NCBI GenBank assembly: GCA_027067895.1
Contig: JAMOUY010000404.1
Location: forward strand, 1 to 19,819
Source of the DNA: Acidobacteriota bacterium
GTDB taxonomy: Bacteria > Acidobacteriota > Holophagae > Thermotomaculales > Thermotomaculaceae
Reading direction: 5' to 3'
Length of the DNA stretch: 19,819 nucleotides
The position numbers and the translations under genes were made by a program. This document shows positions 1-7,655 of the stretch, in pieces. The notes under the pieces were generated by a model that searched no databases, was not told the DNA's origin, and saw only the letters and a list, made by a program, of their open reading frames with translations. Each line of letters begins with the position of its first letter. Position 1 is the first letter of the stretch.

Positions 1-3000
1 AAGCAAAAGCCCGTTTTTCCTTGTTAAGGCAAGGGCAAGGTGAAGTTTTCTGTAAGCCTCTTCCTTTCTTCCCTCTTTCGCAAGCAGGTTTCCGTAAACA
101 AGATAATAGTAAACTTTCAGATAATTTATGTCTCCGTCAACAATTGATGACTCGATTTTTTCAAGAGCATGCCCGGCATCAAGAAAGTTGTTTCCCGCAA
201 CATCAAGGGCAATTTTAAGCAATTCGCAGTAAGTTTTCTCAAAAAAACTTCCTATTGCGTCAAACGACTGTTTTACAACAACAATTTGTTGATATGCGTC
301 TTTCAAATTTCCTCTGTAAAAATCAAGCAGAGATTCATAAAAAGAGACTATTATCTGGTATTTTTTAAAATCGGAATTGCTTGCCATTGTACCCGCGATT
401 ATGAGGTGATTTTCAGCCTCAAACCATTCGCCTATTTCCATGTAATAAACCGCTTTTTCTATGTTGAAAAGAATTTGAGCCAACTTATCGTCTATTGTAT
501 TTAAAAAAGTTTCAACACTGTCAAGATATTTGCCTGCAAAAAGAAAATCTCCTTCCATTCTTTTGGCTTTTGCAAAAAGAAGATACGCTTCAACAAGTTG
601 GGATATGTTGCCAATGTTAGATAAAATTTCAATGGATTTGGTTAGATTTTCATCAACCAAATTCCACTTGCATTTTGCGAAATAATACCTTGCCAAATTT
701 GTATGGACAGTCGCTATGCCGGGAAGAAAGGACGTTTCTCTGTAAATCTTTTCACTCTCTTTCCACTTCTTAAAAGCATCTTCAATTTTCCCGTCGGCAT
801 AATCAAGAAATCCGAGATACTGGTAAAGAGTCCCCAATTCCCTTCCGCACTGCTTCTGCATTAAAATAGTTTCCGCAAGACTGAAAAACAGCCTTGACTG
901 GTCAAGTATTCCTTCCTGCAATAAAAGACTTCCGATTTTTATATACAATTCAGGCAGATATTTCACCGGAAATAACTTTACTTTTTCTTCTGAAACAAGG
1001 TCGTACAGTATGTTTAAAGCACTTTCCACCTTACCGGTTTTTGCAAAATATTCCGCTTCGTAAAAAGGAATGTCAATTTTATCTCTGTCTTCAAGGGGAA
1101 GTTTTTTCAGCCTTTCAATATACTTTTCATTTTCGTTTGCCTTACCTAAAAAGAAATTCATTCTTATTATTGTTTTTAGGTAAAATTTCTTTTGTTTTAT
1201 TTCTTCGCAAAGGTCAAGAAGAATGTTTCCTATTTCTATAACCTTTTCGTTTTTGTAAGTGCCGGCATAGTTTTCAAAGGCAATCTTGAAAAACTTTTTC
1301 GCCTTGTCTTTTTCTCCCGCCATCAAATACCATTGTGCCGTTTTTTCAAATGAGAATTCTCCCAACTCTTCGTTTATCTTTGCAACATTCAAATAGAGTT
1401 TTGCCAACTCATCAGGCTCAATTATTGACAAAACACTGTCTTTAAGCCTTGAATGGACAAACATATACTTTCTTGAAAACTCCGCAATCATTCGTTTTTC
1501 AAGAAGAGTGCCTATTTCGTCGTAAACATTTATTTTTCCTACAACCTTTTCCAAAAATTTTTCGGAAACAGGCTCAACAAGTAAAGCCATATACTTCATT
1601 ATTTCTAGCGCCGTTTCAGGCAGGGATTTTATTCTAAACATGAAAATAGATTCAAGTTTTTCGGAAAATTCAACCTCGCTTCCCTCTTTAAACTTCCAAA
1701 CTCCGTTTTCAATGTAAAGATACTCTTTGGAAATCAATGTTTTAAAAAGTTCGGCAACCAGCAGAGGATTACCCGCCGTTCTTTCATAAACAAAATCAAC
1801 AAACTTGTATCCCAAAAAAGCTTTGGGAAAGGACGAACGGATTAATTCGTTAATATCTTCCTTGGTAAGAGCCTTCAACTCAATTGTTTGGCTTAAATCG
1901 GCATTTTCCAACTCTCCGAGAAATCCCTTTACACAATCCGGCAATTTAATATCGGTTCTGTAATTCATAAGCCACAAGGCATTTATCTTTTTGCTTAAAA
2001 AAGCCCTGAAAAACTGAATTGAAAATTCGTCAATATTATGCAAATCCTCAATAAAAAACAGAAAAGTTTCGCCGCTTTCCTCAACAAGTTTTTTAAATAT
2101 GTCAACAAAGTTATAAAGAAATTTGGACAAAATCTCTCCGTCCATACTTTCAAACAAAACAGGCGAAAATACCGGCGCTTCCGAATAAATTGCATGTTTT
2201 ATAATATTTACCACATCTCTGTCAATATGCCTGAAAAATTCTGGCTGAAAAATAGGCATCATCTTTTTAAAAAGTTGAATAGCAACGTCAAAAATTCTGT
2301 CGGAAGATATTGCAAAAGCGCGCCTTACCCTGAAACCCTGCAATTGAGCGTGAAGCCTGAATTCGCTCATAAGCCTGCTTTTGCCTATGCCCGATTCCCC
2401 GCGAATAAAGACAAAAGGTTTTTTATGCTTCTCAACTTCCAAAGAAACAAGAAAAGCCTTTAAAAAATTCAACTCATTGTTTCTTCCCACAAACCTCGGC
2501 TCAAAAAACAACTCTTCCTTGCCTCTCGGCGGAAGAATGCTGAAATAATGCTTGTAAATTTCGTTTACGTCGTTCAAAACCTCAACTGCGGAAGAATATC
2601 TTTCGGAAAGTTTTTTCGCTACAAGTTTCTCAATTATCTTGAAAAGCCTTTTCTCTTTAATTCTGCCTATTTGGTCATCGCTTAAAGTTTCTATGTCAAA
2701 ATATTTTTGATTCAGCCTAATTCCGTTTCTAATCAAAAGAAGTTTCAGAAAAACCATTCCCAAAGAATACAAATCAACCCTGTGGTCTTTTTCCATTTCT
2801 TTGGAAAACAACTCAGGCGCCATGTAAAATATTGTCCCTCTCATTGAGGTTTTTGAAATCTGTGAAATCGGAAGAAAAAGGCCGAAATCCATCAATTTAA
2901 CCGTAAAATCAACATTGTCTTCAATTATCCCGAAGTTTTCAGGCTTAATGTCAAAGTGGACTATATCGTGGGAATGAATAAAATGCAAAGCCCTTAAAAT

Positions 3001-3336
3001 TTGGACAAAAGCCTTGATAATTGTTTCTTCGTCTTTTGCAACAAGGTATTTGACAATATTTACCTTTTCACAGTATTCCATTGTGTAGTAAATTGTGTTT
3101 GTCTCTTTGTTGTAGCCTATGTCAAAAACGTCAACAAGGTTTCTGTGCCTTAAAGAGTTTAAAAGAAAGAATTCGTCCTGCAACCTTGTCAGGTTTTTTT
3201 TGTTTAATTTCCCTGTTTTTATAACCTTTAAGGCAACCGTCCTGTTTTCGTATAAATCGCGGCACAAATAAACGGTTGAAAAACCGCCGGTGCCCAAAAC
3301 TTTTAACTCAACATACCTTTTTCTGTCAAAAGACAT
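1..3336 (-). CDS. Ser/Thr protein kinase - AAA/STAND ATPase - TPR-like regulator (C-terminus beyond window)
   Basis: The frame is open from ATG at 3336 to the window edge: 1112 residues are visible and the C-terminus is missing. A kinase domain spans about residues 8-262. It has a glycine loop GTGGFS (15-20), the ATP lysine in VALK (K37), a likely helix-C glutamate E55, a catalytic loop HFDIKPEN (127-134), DFG (150-152) and APE (173-175). The catalytic loop reads HFD, not HRD, so this is a non-RD kinase. An AAA_16/STAND-type ATPase follows from about 281, with Walker A GESGIGKS (313-320) and Walker B-like FLFFIED (425-431). From about 650 on the sequence is helical with TPR-like repeats. There is no signal peptide or membrane segment, so a cytoplasmic signalling protein is inferred. 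The family resembles bacterial kinase-ATPase-TPR sensors; substrate and ligand are unknown. The start is preceded by GGAAGG and overlaps the NUDIX gene by 34 bases, which suggests translational coupling. Confidence 0.88.
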   Translation of the reverse strand, partial: MSFDRKRYVELKVLGTGGFSTVYLCRDLYENRTVALKVIKTGKLNKKNLTRLQDEFFLLNSLRHRNLVDVFDIGYNKETNTIYYTMEYCEKVNIVKYLVAKDEETIIKAFVQILRALHFIHSHDIVHFDIKPENFGIIEDNVDFTVKLMDFGLFLPISQISKTSMRGTIFYMAPELFSKEMEKDHRVDLYSLGMVFLKLLLIRNGIRLNQKYFDIETLSDDQIGRIKEKRLFKIIEKLVAKKLSERYSSAVEVLNDVNEIYKHYFSILPPRGKEELFFEPRFVGRNNELNFLKAFLVSLEVEKHKKPFVFIRGESGIGKSRLMSEFRLHAQLQGFRVRRAFAISSDRIFDVAIQLFKKMMPIFQPEFFRHIDRDVVNIIKHAIYSEAPVFSPVLFESMDGEILSKFLYNFVDIFKKLVEESGETFLFFIEDLHNIDEFSIQFFRAFLSKKINALWLMNYRTDIKLPDCVKGFLGELENADLSQTIELKALTKEDINELIRSSFPKAFLGYKFVDFVYERTAGNPLLVAELFKTLISKEYLYIENGVWKFKEGSEVEFSEKLESIFMFRIKSLPETALEIMKYMALLVEPVSEKFLEKVVGKINVYDEIGTLLEKRMIAEFSRKYMFVHSRLKDSVLSIIEPDELAKLYLNVAKINEELGEFSFEKTAQWYLMAGEKDKAKKFFKIAFENYAGTYKNEKVIEIGNILLDLCEEIKQKKFYLKTIIRMNFFLGKANENEKYIERLKKLPLEDRDKIDIPFYEAEYFAKTGKVESALNILYDLVSEEKVKLFPVKYLPELYIKIGSLLLQEGILDQSRLFFSLAETILMQKQCGRELGTLYQYLGFLDYADGKIEDAFKKWKESEKIYRETSFLPGIATVHTNLARYYFAKCKWNLVDENLTKSIEILSNIGNISQLVEAYLLFAKAKRMEGDFLFAGKYLDSVETFLNTIDDKLAQILFNIEKAVYYMEIGEWFEAENHLIIAGTMASNSDFKKYQIIVSFYESLLDFYRGNLKDAYQQIVVVKQSFDAIGSFFEKTYCELLKIALDVAGNNFLDAGHALEKIESSIVDGDINYLKVYYYLVYGNLLAKEGRKEEAYRKLHLALALTRKNGLLL

Positions 3337-3977
3337 TTCAACCTTCCCACTCCTATTTCTATTTTAGGGTCTTCAACAATTCCTTGAAAACACATATCAA
3401 GCAGTTTGTTTAATTCAAAAAAACAAAGGGTATTCAATTCCTCGTTTACGCTTCCATCCCCTTTTGCCTCAACTTTCCGGGCATCTGAAACATCCACAGC
3501 AAAAAGGTATATCTTTTCGGTAGATTGCCCGTGCGAAGGAAAAAACGAACCGCCGAGAGAAAAAATTTCTTCTTTTTCAACAATAAATCCCGCCTCCTCT
3601 TTTAACTCCTCAACAACCCTGTTTAAAACTCCGTCTTTTCCTTTGTCGCTTTTTTCAAGCGAGCCTGCAACACTTTCGTAAACATAGGTGTAAATTCTTT
3701 TATCTTTCAAAGGCAAATCATAGTCTTTTCTAAAATAAATTGTCGGCCTGAAAGCCTTTAATATTCCCACATAAACATTGCTATCTTCAACATAATACGG
3801 GATAACTGCAACACAATCGTAGCCTTTTCTGTCAAAAAATTCAATGTTGTATTCCCTTGATACAGTGTTGTCCGTGTAAATATTGCAAAGTGTGTATTTA
3901 TGATGAACAAAAAAAGGGTTTTCAAATTCCCTGCATATTCTATGCTGTAAAACCTTTAAACTTTTTATCTCTTTCAC
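3303..3977 (-). CDS. NUDIX hydrolase, ADP-sugar pyrophosphatase-like
   Basis: A 224-residue protein. The NUDIX signature is recognisable but divergent: AGSLEK (104-109), then ELKEEAGF (124-131), which supplies the metal-binding E-x-x-E-E core. Compared with G-x5-E-x7-REUXEEXGU there are about four extra residues after the glycine, and the usual Arg before the first Glu is Glu123. The preceding strand region (YDCVAVIPYY, 53-62) and the E-x-V-A-G run before the box resemble ADP-ribose or ADP-sugar pyrophosphatases, which split nucleoside diphosphates linked to another moiety. The substrate cannot be assigned. The start is GTG with GGGAG ten bases upstream. The gene overlaps the VanZ-like gene by 38 bases and the kinase gene by 34, so coordinated expression with both is likely. 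Confidence 0.82.
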   Translation of the reverse strand: MKEIKSLKVLQHRICREFENPFFVHHKYTLCNIYTDNTVSREYNIEFFDRKGYDCVAVIPYYVEDSNVYVGILKAFRPTIYFRKDYDLPLKDKRIYTYVYESVAGSLEKSDKGKDGVLNRVVEELKEEAGFIVEKEEIFSLGGSFFPSHGQSTEKIYLFAVDVSDARKVEAKGDGSVNEELNTLCFFELNKLLDMCFQGIVEDPKIEIGVGRLKCLLTEKGMLS

Positions 3978-4314
3978 CTTTAAAAATCTCCCTGCATTTA
4001 ATTATAGCAATTAAACAGAAAAAAGCCCCAAGAAAATCGGCAAAAAAGTCAAGAATGGAAAAAGTCCTGCCGGGGACAAAGAATTGATGCAATTCGTCCA
4101 AAAAAGCGAAAACTTGCGTAAATATCAGTAAAGACGGAATATTATCGTGGGGAAAAGAAAAATACAACAAAAGTGCAAAAACGGAATATTCGCCGAAATG
4201 AAGAAATAAATCTTGAAAATTGAAAACGTTTTTTAAGGTCAAATTGGGAATTGAAGAAAGATAGTAAATTAAACCGCAATAAAGAATGAATAAAACAAAA
4301 AACCTTTTATCCAA
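3940..4314 (-). CDS. VanZ-like family membrane protein
   Basis: A 124-residue membrane protein with about four hydrophobic segments (roughly residues 5-21, 36-53, 60-71 and 88-105). The hallmark VanZ-type segment DELHQFFVPGRTFSILDF, followed by ADFLGA, lies at about residues 73-96 and matches the family pattern DE-x-HQ-x-F-x-PGR...D-x-x-x-N/D-x-x-G. VanZ-like proteins are small integral membrane proteins; VanZ itself gives low-level teicoplanin resistance by an unclear mechanism, and most relatives have no known function. Here a drug-resistance role should not be assumed. The start is TTG, with GAGG about ten bases upstream inside the preceding small ORF, which it overlaps by 8 bases. The short charged tail (residues 108-124) is probably cytoplasmic. 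Confidence 0.82.
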   Translation of the reverse strand: MDKRFFVLFILYCGLIYYLSSIPNLTLKNVFNFQDLFLHFGEYSVFALLLYFSFPHDNIPSLLIFTQVFAFLDELHQFFVPGRTFSILDFFADFLGAFFCLIAIIKCREIFKGERDKKFKGFTA

Positions 4315-4495
4315 AGTAAGGATGCCTCGGAAACTGATACATTATATAGGCAAGCGCAAGGGCAATTCCCACCAAAAAAAGAAACCATTTGAGAAAATGG
4401 CGCACAACATCCTTTTTGGTATCGTTGTATAAAACAGCGAAAAAAAATGATATGCAAAATGTAAAGATTAAAAGATTAAAAAAATGGCTTTTCAT
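4307..4495 (-). CDS. Small two-helix membrane protein of unknown function
   Basis: A 62-residue ORF that I do not recognise. It has two hydrophobic stretches, about residues 5-22 (NLLIFTFCISFFF region) and 34-53 (FLKWFLFLVGIALALAY region). A charged, Lys/Asp/Arg-containing turn at about 23-33 joins them, which suggests a hairpin in the membrane with both ends on the same side. The case for a real gene is the clean hydrophobic-charged-hydrophobic layout and the 8-base overlap with the VanZ-like gene. Against it, no Shine-Dalgarno sequence precedes the ATG: the bases upstream are the U-tract of the rplQ terminator. It could be translated from an unmapped start, or be a chance ORF over the VanZ leader. 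Confidence 0.5.
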   Translation of the reverse strand: MKSHFFNLLIFTFCISFFFAVLYNDTKKDVVRHFLKWFLFLVGIALALAYIMYQFPRHPYFG

Positions 4496-4498
4496 AAT

Positions 4499-4534
4499 AA
4501 AAAAAGGAAAGCCGCAAAGGGATTCCTTTGCGAC
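4499..4534 (-). terminator. Intrinsic terminator at the end of the ribosomal protein operon
   Basis: On the minus strand, just after the rplQ stop, the arm CGCAAAGG pairs perfectly with CCTTTGCG across a four-base loop (arms at 4525-4532 and 4513-4520). One G-U and one G-C pair extend the stem to about ten pairs. The bases after it are pyrimidine-rich and end in seven Us (4505 to 4499). This is the expected form of a Rho-independent terminator and closes the tuf-to-rplQ transcript. The next ORF begins only three bases further on, so the downstream cassette must rely on read-through or on a promoter inside rplQ or the small ORF. Confidence 0.88.
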
Positions 4535-4537
4535 TTG

Positions 4538-5065
4538 TTATTCTTCCGATTTTTCTTCGGATTTTTCTTCTTTTTCCTCTTCTTTTACTTCTTCCGCTTT
4601 CGCTTCTTCTTTTGCTTTTGTTTTTGCCTTCGCTTTTGCGGAAGTTTTCTTTTTCGGCTTTTCTTCTTTAACTTCGGTTTCTTCCTCTTCTGTTTCAACA
4701 ATTCCCGTATCTAAGATAAGGGAAATCTTAGCCATTTCGGCGGCGTCTCCCGGCCTGTTTCCTAAAAGGAAAATTCTTGTATAACCGCCCGGTCTGTCAA
4801 CAAAGGCATCTTTGTACTCTTTAAAAAGTCTTTTTACAGCCTCTTTATTTTGAAGTTTCTTAAAAACAAGCCTTTGAGCATGAGACTGGTCTTCATGCTT
4901 TACCTTGGTTATAATTCTTTCAATATACCTTCTCAATTCCTTTGCCTTAGCCTTTGTGGTAACAATTGAGCCGTGTTCAATAAGGCTTACGGCAAGATTC
5001 CTGAGAAGCATTTTTCTCTGATTTGTATTTCTTCCTAATTTTCTGCCTGCTTTTCTATGTCTCAT
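4538..5065 (-). CDS. rplQ: 50S ribosomal protein L17 with charged C-terminal tail
   Basis: A 175-residue protein. Residues 1-120 are a standard L17: it opens MRHRKAGRKLGRN, contains LRRYIERIITK and ends with the typical GYTRI...RPGDAAEMAKISL. L17 binds 23S rRNA in the large subunit near the tunnel exit. Typical L17 is about 115-130 residues. Here residues 122-175 form an extra tail almost entirely of Lys, Glu and Ala (an acidic run, a KAKAKTKAK core, then KEEEKEEKSEE), expected to be disordered or a single charged helix. It is the last gene of the alpha block, 9 bases after rpoA, and is followed directly by the terminator. Confidence 0.97.
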   Translation of the reverse strand: MRHRKAGRKLGRNTNQRKMLLRNLAVSLIEHGSIVTTKAKAKELRRYIERIITKVKHEDQSHAQRLVFKKLQNKEAVKRLFKEYKDAFVDRPGGYTRIFLLGNRPGDAAEMAKISLILDTGIVETEEEETEVKEEKPKKKTSAKAKAKTKAKEEAKAEEVKEEEKEEKSEEKSEE

Positions 5066-5074
5066 TTTCTACCC

Positions 5075-6061
5075 CTACTTGTTTTTCTCTAACAAATCTT
5101 TAACATCCATACCGAATGTTAGCCCCATACCCTCTAAAACGCCTTTCAATTCGGTAAGCGTAATTTTACCGAAATTTTTAATTTTCAAAACCTCGGATTC
5201 GGTTTTCTGAACCAATTCGCCGATTGTTTTTATGTTTGCGTTTTTAAGGCAATTGTATGCTCTAACGCTTAAATCCAACTCGTCAATGGAAGTGTTGAGT
5301 TTTTCAAGAAGTTCGTCGTTCTTTTCATCGTGAACGTCAACTTCTTCAACCTCTTCTTCCGCCTCTTCAAAGTTTATAAAGAGAGAGAATTGGTCTTTAA
5401 GAAGTTTTGCCGCATAAGCAATTGCATCTTCCGGCATAATTGAGCCGTTTGTCCAAACTTCCATTACAAGTTTGTCGTAATCGGTTCTTCTCCCAACCCT
5501 TGCAGGTAAAACCTCGTAATGAACTTTTTTAATAGGCGAATGGGAAGAATCAACAGGAATAAATCCGATAGGAAGGTCATCGTCATGGTTAAACTCTGCG
5601 GGAACAAATCCTCTGTTAACCTTAACTCTCATTTCCATTTCAAGGGTTACTCCCTTGTCAAGGGTGGCTATATGAATATTTTTGTCAAGCACTTCAACAT
5701 TAGCGTCGGTTTCAATATCCGCAGAGGTTACCACACCCTCGCCCTTTTTGCTTATTCTTATCATTCTGGGAGCATGGCCGTGCATCTTCAAGGGAATTTT
5801 CTTCAAATTGAGAATTATGTCGGTAACGTCCTCAACAATACCGGGAACCGACATAAACTCGTGAGGCACTCCCTCAATTCTAACTGCCGTAATAGCCGCT
5901 CCTTCAATGGAAGAGAGCAGTGTCCTTCTCAATGCGTGTCCTATTGTTGTCCCAAAGCCTCTTTCAAAAGGCTGCGCCTCATACTTTCCGTAAGTCCCGT
6001 CTTCGTTTACGGAAAGTTGGACAACCTTTTTAGGCATTTGAAAACCGTTTAAAATTTCCAT
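5075..6061 (-). CDS. rpoA: DNA-directed RNA polymerase subunit alpha
   Basis: A 328-residue protein of normal length. The N-terminal assembly domain (about 1-230) contains the dimer-interface motif [14 protein letters not shown] (41-54), the insert region with [11 protein letters not shown] (72-83) and RRTDYDKL (191-198). An acidic linker (about 231-256, rich in Glu and Asp) joins it to the C-terminal domain (about 258-316), which has the helix-hairpin-helix pattern [13 protein letters not shown] and [11 protein letters not shown]. Arg267 aligns with the UP-element DNA-contacting Arg265 of E. coli. Alpha dimerises to nucleate core polymerase and contacts promoter DNA and activators. The gene sits in the classic alpha-operon place between rpsD (14-base gap) and rplQ (9-base gap). 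Confidence 0.98.
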   Translation of the reverse strand: MEILNGFQMPKKVVQLSVNEDGTYGKYEAQPFERGFGTTIGHALRRTLLSSIEGAAITAVRIEGVPHEFMSVPGIVEDVTDIILNLKKIPLKMHGHAPRMIRISKKGEGVVTSADIETDANVEVLDKNIHIATLDKGVTLEMEMRVKVNRGFVPAEFNHDDDLPIGFIPVDSSHSPIKKVHYEVLPARVGRRTDYDKLVMEVWTNGSIMPEDAIAYAAKLLKDQFSLFINFEEAEEEVEEVDVHDEKNDELLEKLNTSIDELDLSVRAYNCLKNANIKTIGELVQKTESEVLKIKNFGKITLTELKGVLEGMGLTFGMDVKDLLEKNK

Positions 6062-6075
6062 CCCTCACCTCTTAA

Positions 6076-6705
6076 TTACTTGGAGTACAACTCAATGATT
6101 AACTGCTCATTGATATCCAGAGTAATGTCTGCTCTCTTTGGCAGAGACTTAACAACACCCTTGAACTCCTCGGGTTTTAATTCAAGCCATTCGGGAATTC
6201 CTCTTCCTTTGGCCGTTTTTATAGATTCCTCAATTGAAGGAATTTTTCTTGATTTTTCCTTAACTTCAATTACCTGTCCCTCTTTTACAAGGTATGACGC
6301 AATATCAACCTTTTTGCCGTCAACAAGAATGTGTCCGTGGTTTACCAACTGCCTTGCCTGTCTTCTTGAAGTGGCAAAACCGAGTCTGTAAACAACGTTG
6401 TCAAGTCTTCTTTCAAGCAACTGTAAAAGAATTTCACCTGTAACGCCTCTTTTCCTTGAAGCGATTTCATAGTATTTTCTAAACTGTCTTTCAAGAACAC
6501 CGTAAATTCTTTTAACCTTTTCCTTTTCCCTCAACTGAGCGGCATAACCGATAGGCGGTTTATTTCTCATTCTGCCGTGCTGTCCGGGAGGAAAAGGCCT
6601 TCTGTCAAACGCACATTTATCCTTGAAACATCTTTCTCCTTTGAGAAAAAGTTTCATTCCTTCTCTTCTGCATAATTTACATGCCGGTCCTGTATATCTA
6701 GCCAA
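6076..6705 (-). CDS. rpsD: 30S ribosomal protein S4, zinc-type
   Basis: A 209-residue S4, a primary 16S rRNA binder that starts assembly of the small-subunit body and forms part of the mRNA entry site. The N-terminal region has four cysteines (C9, C12, C26, C31) in the C-x2-C...C-x4-C arrangement of zinc-binding S4 proteins. The S4 RNA-binding domain follows (about 98-160, [20 protein letters not shown] then [11 protein letters not shown]). The start is TTG, set by AGGAGG six bases upstream; the following residues [13 protein letters not shown] match the normal N-terminus. In the E. coli alpha operon S4 represses translation; whether it does so here is not visible. Confidence 0.97.
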   Translation of the reverse strand: MARYTGPACKLCRREGMKLFLKGERCFKDKCAFDRRPFPPGQHGRMRNKPPIGYAAQLREKEKVKRIYGVLERQFRKYYEIASRKRGVTGEILLQLLERRLDNVVYRLGFATSRRQARQLVNHGHILVDGKKVDIASYLVKEGQVIEVKEKSRKIPSIEESIKTAKGRGIPEWLELKPEEFKGVVKSLPKRADITLDINEQLIIELYSK

Positions 6706-6726
6706 TTTTAGCCTCCTGCACTAATT

Positions 6727-7122
6727 TTAAACTCTTCTCTTTTTAGGCGGTCTGCATCCGTTATGGGGAATAGGGGTAACGTCTTTAATAGACTTAATCT
6801 GCAAGCCTGCGGCTGCAAGAGCCCTTATAGCAGATTCCCTTCCCACGCCGGGACCCTTAACCTTAACATCAACGCTTCTAACACCGTAATTGTTTATTGC
6901 CTGCTCTGCGGCATCTGTTGCCGTAACCTGAGCAGCATAAGGCGTATTCTTTTTGGAACCCTTAAACTTGTTTTTACCGGTTGAAGACCAGCATAAAACG
7001 TTTCCCTCAGGGTCCGTAATGGTAACTATGGTGTTGTTAAAGGTTGTTTTAATGTTGGCAACCCCGTGGGGCACCTGTCTGTAAACCTTCTTTTTAGAAG
7101 TTCTTCTTCTCTTTTTAGCCAT
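6727..7122 (-). CDS. rpsK: 30S ribosomal protein S11
   Basis: A 131-residue S11, a platform protein of the small subunit near the mRNA exit and Shine-Dalgarno helix. The basic N-terminus ([11 protein letters not shown]) leads into the conserved core with NTIVTITD, the [13 protein letters not shown] turn, [13 protein letters not shown] and [13 protein letters not shown]. It ends with the diagnostic [14 protein letters not shown]. Start ATG, preceded by AAGGTGATAGGAT. The asparagine-glycine pair near the end (HNG) is the site that converts to isoaspartate in E. coli S11. It lies 16 bases after rpsM and 21 bases before rpsD. Confidence 0.98.
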   Translation of the reverse strand: MAKKRRRTSKKKVYRQVPHGVANIKTTFNNTIVTITDPEGNVLCWSSTGKNKFKGSKKNTPYAAQVTATDAAEQAINNYGVRSVDVKVKGPGVGRESAIRALAAAGLQIKSIKDVTPIPHNGCRPPKKRRV

Positions 7123-7138
7123 ATCCTATCACCTTCCC

Positions 7139-7516
7139 TTATTTGCTTTTCTTCTTTTTGCCTATACCGGTGCTTCTCTTACCTCTTGCAGTCCTTGCAT
7201 TGGTGTGAGTCCTTTGACCTCTTACCGGCATTCTTCTTTTATGCCTGATTCCGCGATAGCAGTTAATCTCCATAAGCCTTTTAATATCCATCTGAATTTT
7301 CTTTCTCAAATCACCTTCAACAACGTAATCGTTCTGGATAATCTTGGAAATAACGTTAACCTCGTCCATTGTGAGGTCTTTCATCTTTCTGTCTTTGTCA
7401 ATTCCGGCCTTTTCAAGAATCTCATTGGCCCTTGTTTTTCCAATGCCAAAAATATAGGTGAGAGCTATCTCCGCCCTTTTGTTTTCCGGCAAATCTACAC
7501 CTGCTATTCTAACCAA
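7139..7516 (-). CDS. rpsM: 30S ribosomal protein S13
   Basis: A 125-residue S13, located in the head of the small subunit, where it makes intersubunit bridges and touches P-site tRNA through its basic tail. Visible are the opening [13 protein letters not shown], the helix-two-turn-helix [33 protein letters not shown] and the tail ending GIGKKKKSK. The start codon is TTG, fixed by GGAGG six bases upstream and by conservation of the residues that follow. It stands 12 bases after rpmJ. Confidence 0.98.
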   Translation of the reverse strand: MVRIAGVDLPENKRAEIALTYIFGIGKTRANEILEKAGIDKDRKMKDLTMDEVNVISKIIQNDYVVEGDLRKKIQMDIKRLMEINCYRGIRHKRRMPVRGQRTHTNARTARGKRSTGIGKKKKSK

Positions 7517-7528
7517 TTGAAACCTCCA

Positions 7529-7642
7529 TTACCCTTGTCTTTGTTTGTGTTTGGGGTTCTTGCATATTACCCTTACAATACCCTTCCTCTTAATAATCTT
7601 GCAATCCTTGCAAATCTTTTTTACAGAAGGTCTAACTTTCAT
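7529..7642 (-). CDS. rpmJ: 50S ribosomal protein L36, zinc-type
   Basis: A 37-residue protein, the smallest ribosomal protein. It opens [19 protein letters not shown] and carries the C-C-C-H zinc ribbon as Cys11, Cys14, Cys27 and His32, so it is the zinc-containing (C+) form. L36 binds 23S rRNA at the base of the L7/L12 stalk region. It lies between infA (13-base gap) and rpsM (12-base gap), the standard position. GAGGTGG-like purines stand just upstream of the ATG. Confidence 0.97.
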   Translation of the reverse strand: MKVRPSVKKICKDCKIIKRKGIVRVICKNPKHKQRQG

Positions 7643-7655
7643 AAACCACCTCGTG

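Noticed and set aside
169..2463. Plus-strand ORFs of 111 to 141 residues opposite the kinase gene (169-504, 894-1241, 2038-2463)
   Set aside because: They lie antisense to a continuous 1112-codon gene with clear kinase and ATPase motifs, and show no family features or ribosome-binding sites of their own.
4335..4375. TATAAT hexamer at 4341-4346 on the minus strand, a possible promoter for the VanZ-like gene
   Set aside because: No acceptable -35 hexamer lies at 16-18 bases (a TTGCCC lies at 13), and the site is inside the small membrane ORF, so it is not listed as a feature.
4269..4457. Second 62-residue minus-strand ORF in another frame, overlapping the VanZ-like gene and the small membrane ORF
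   Set aside because: It is out of frame with both better-supported genes, its hydrophobic segment is a by-product of T-rich codons, and there is no ribosome-binding site.
4389..4784. Plus-strand ORFs of 131 and 76 residues, rich in Ser/Phe, opposite the rplQ tail
   Set aside because: They are reverse-strand readings of the Lys/Glu/Ala low-complexity tail and the terminator; the composition explains the ORF length.
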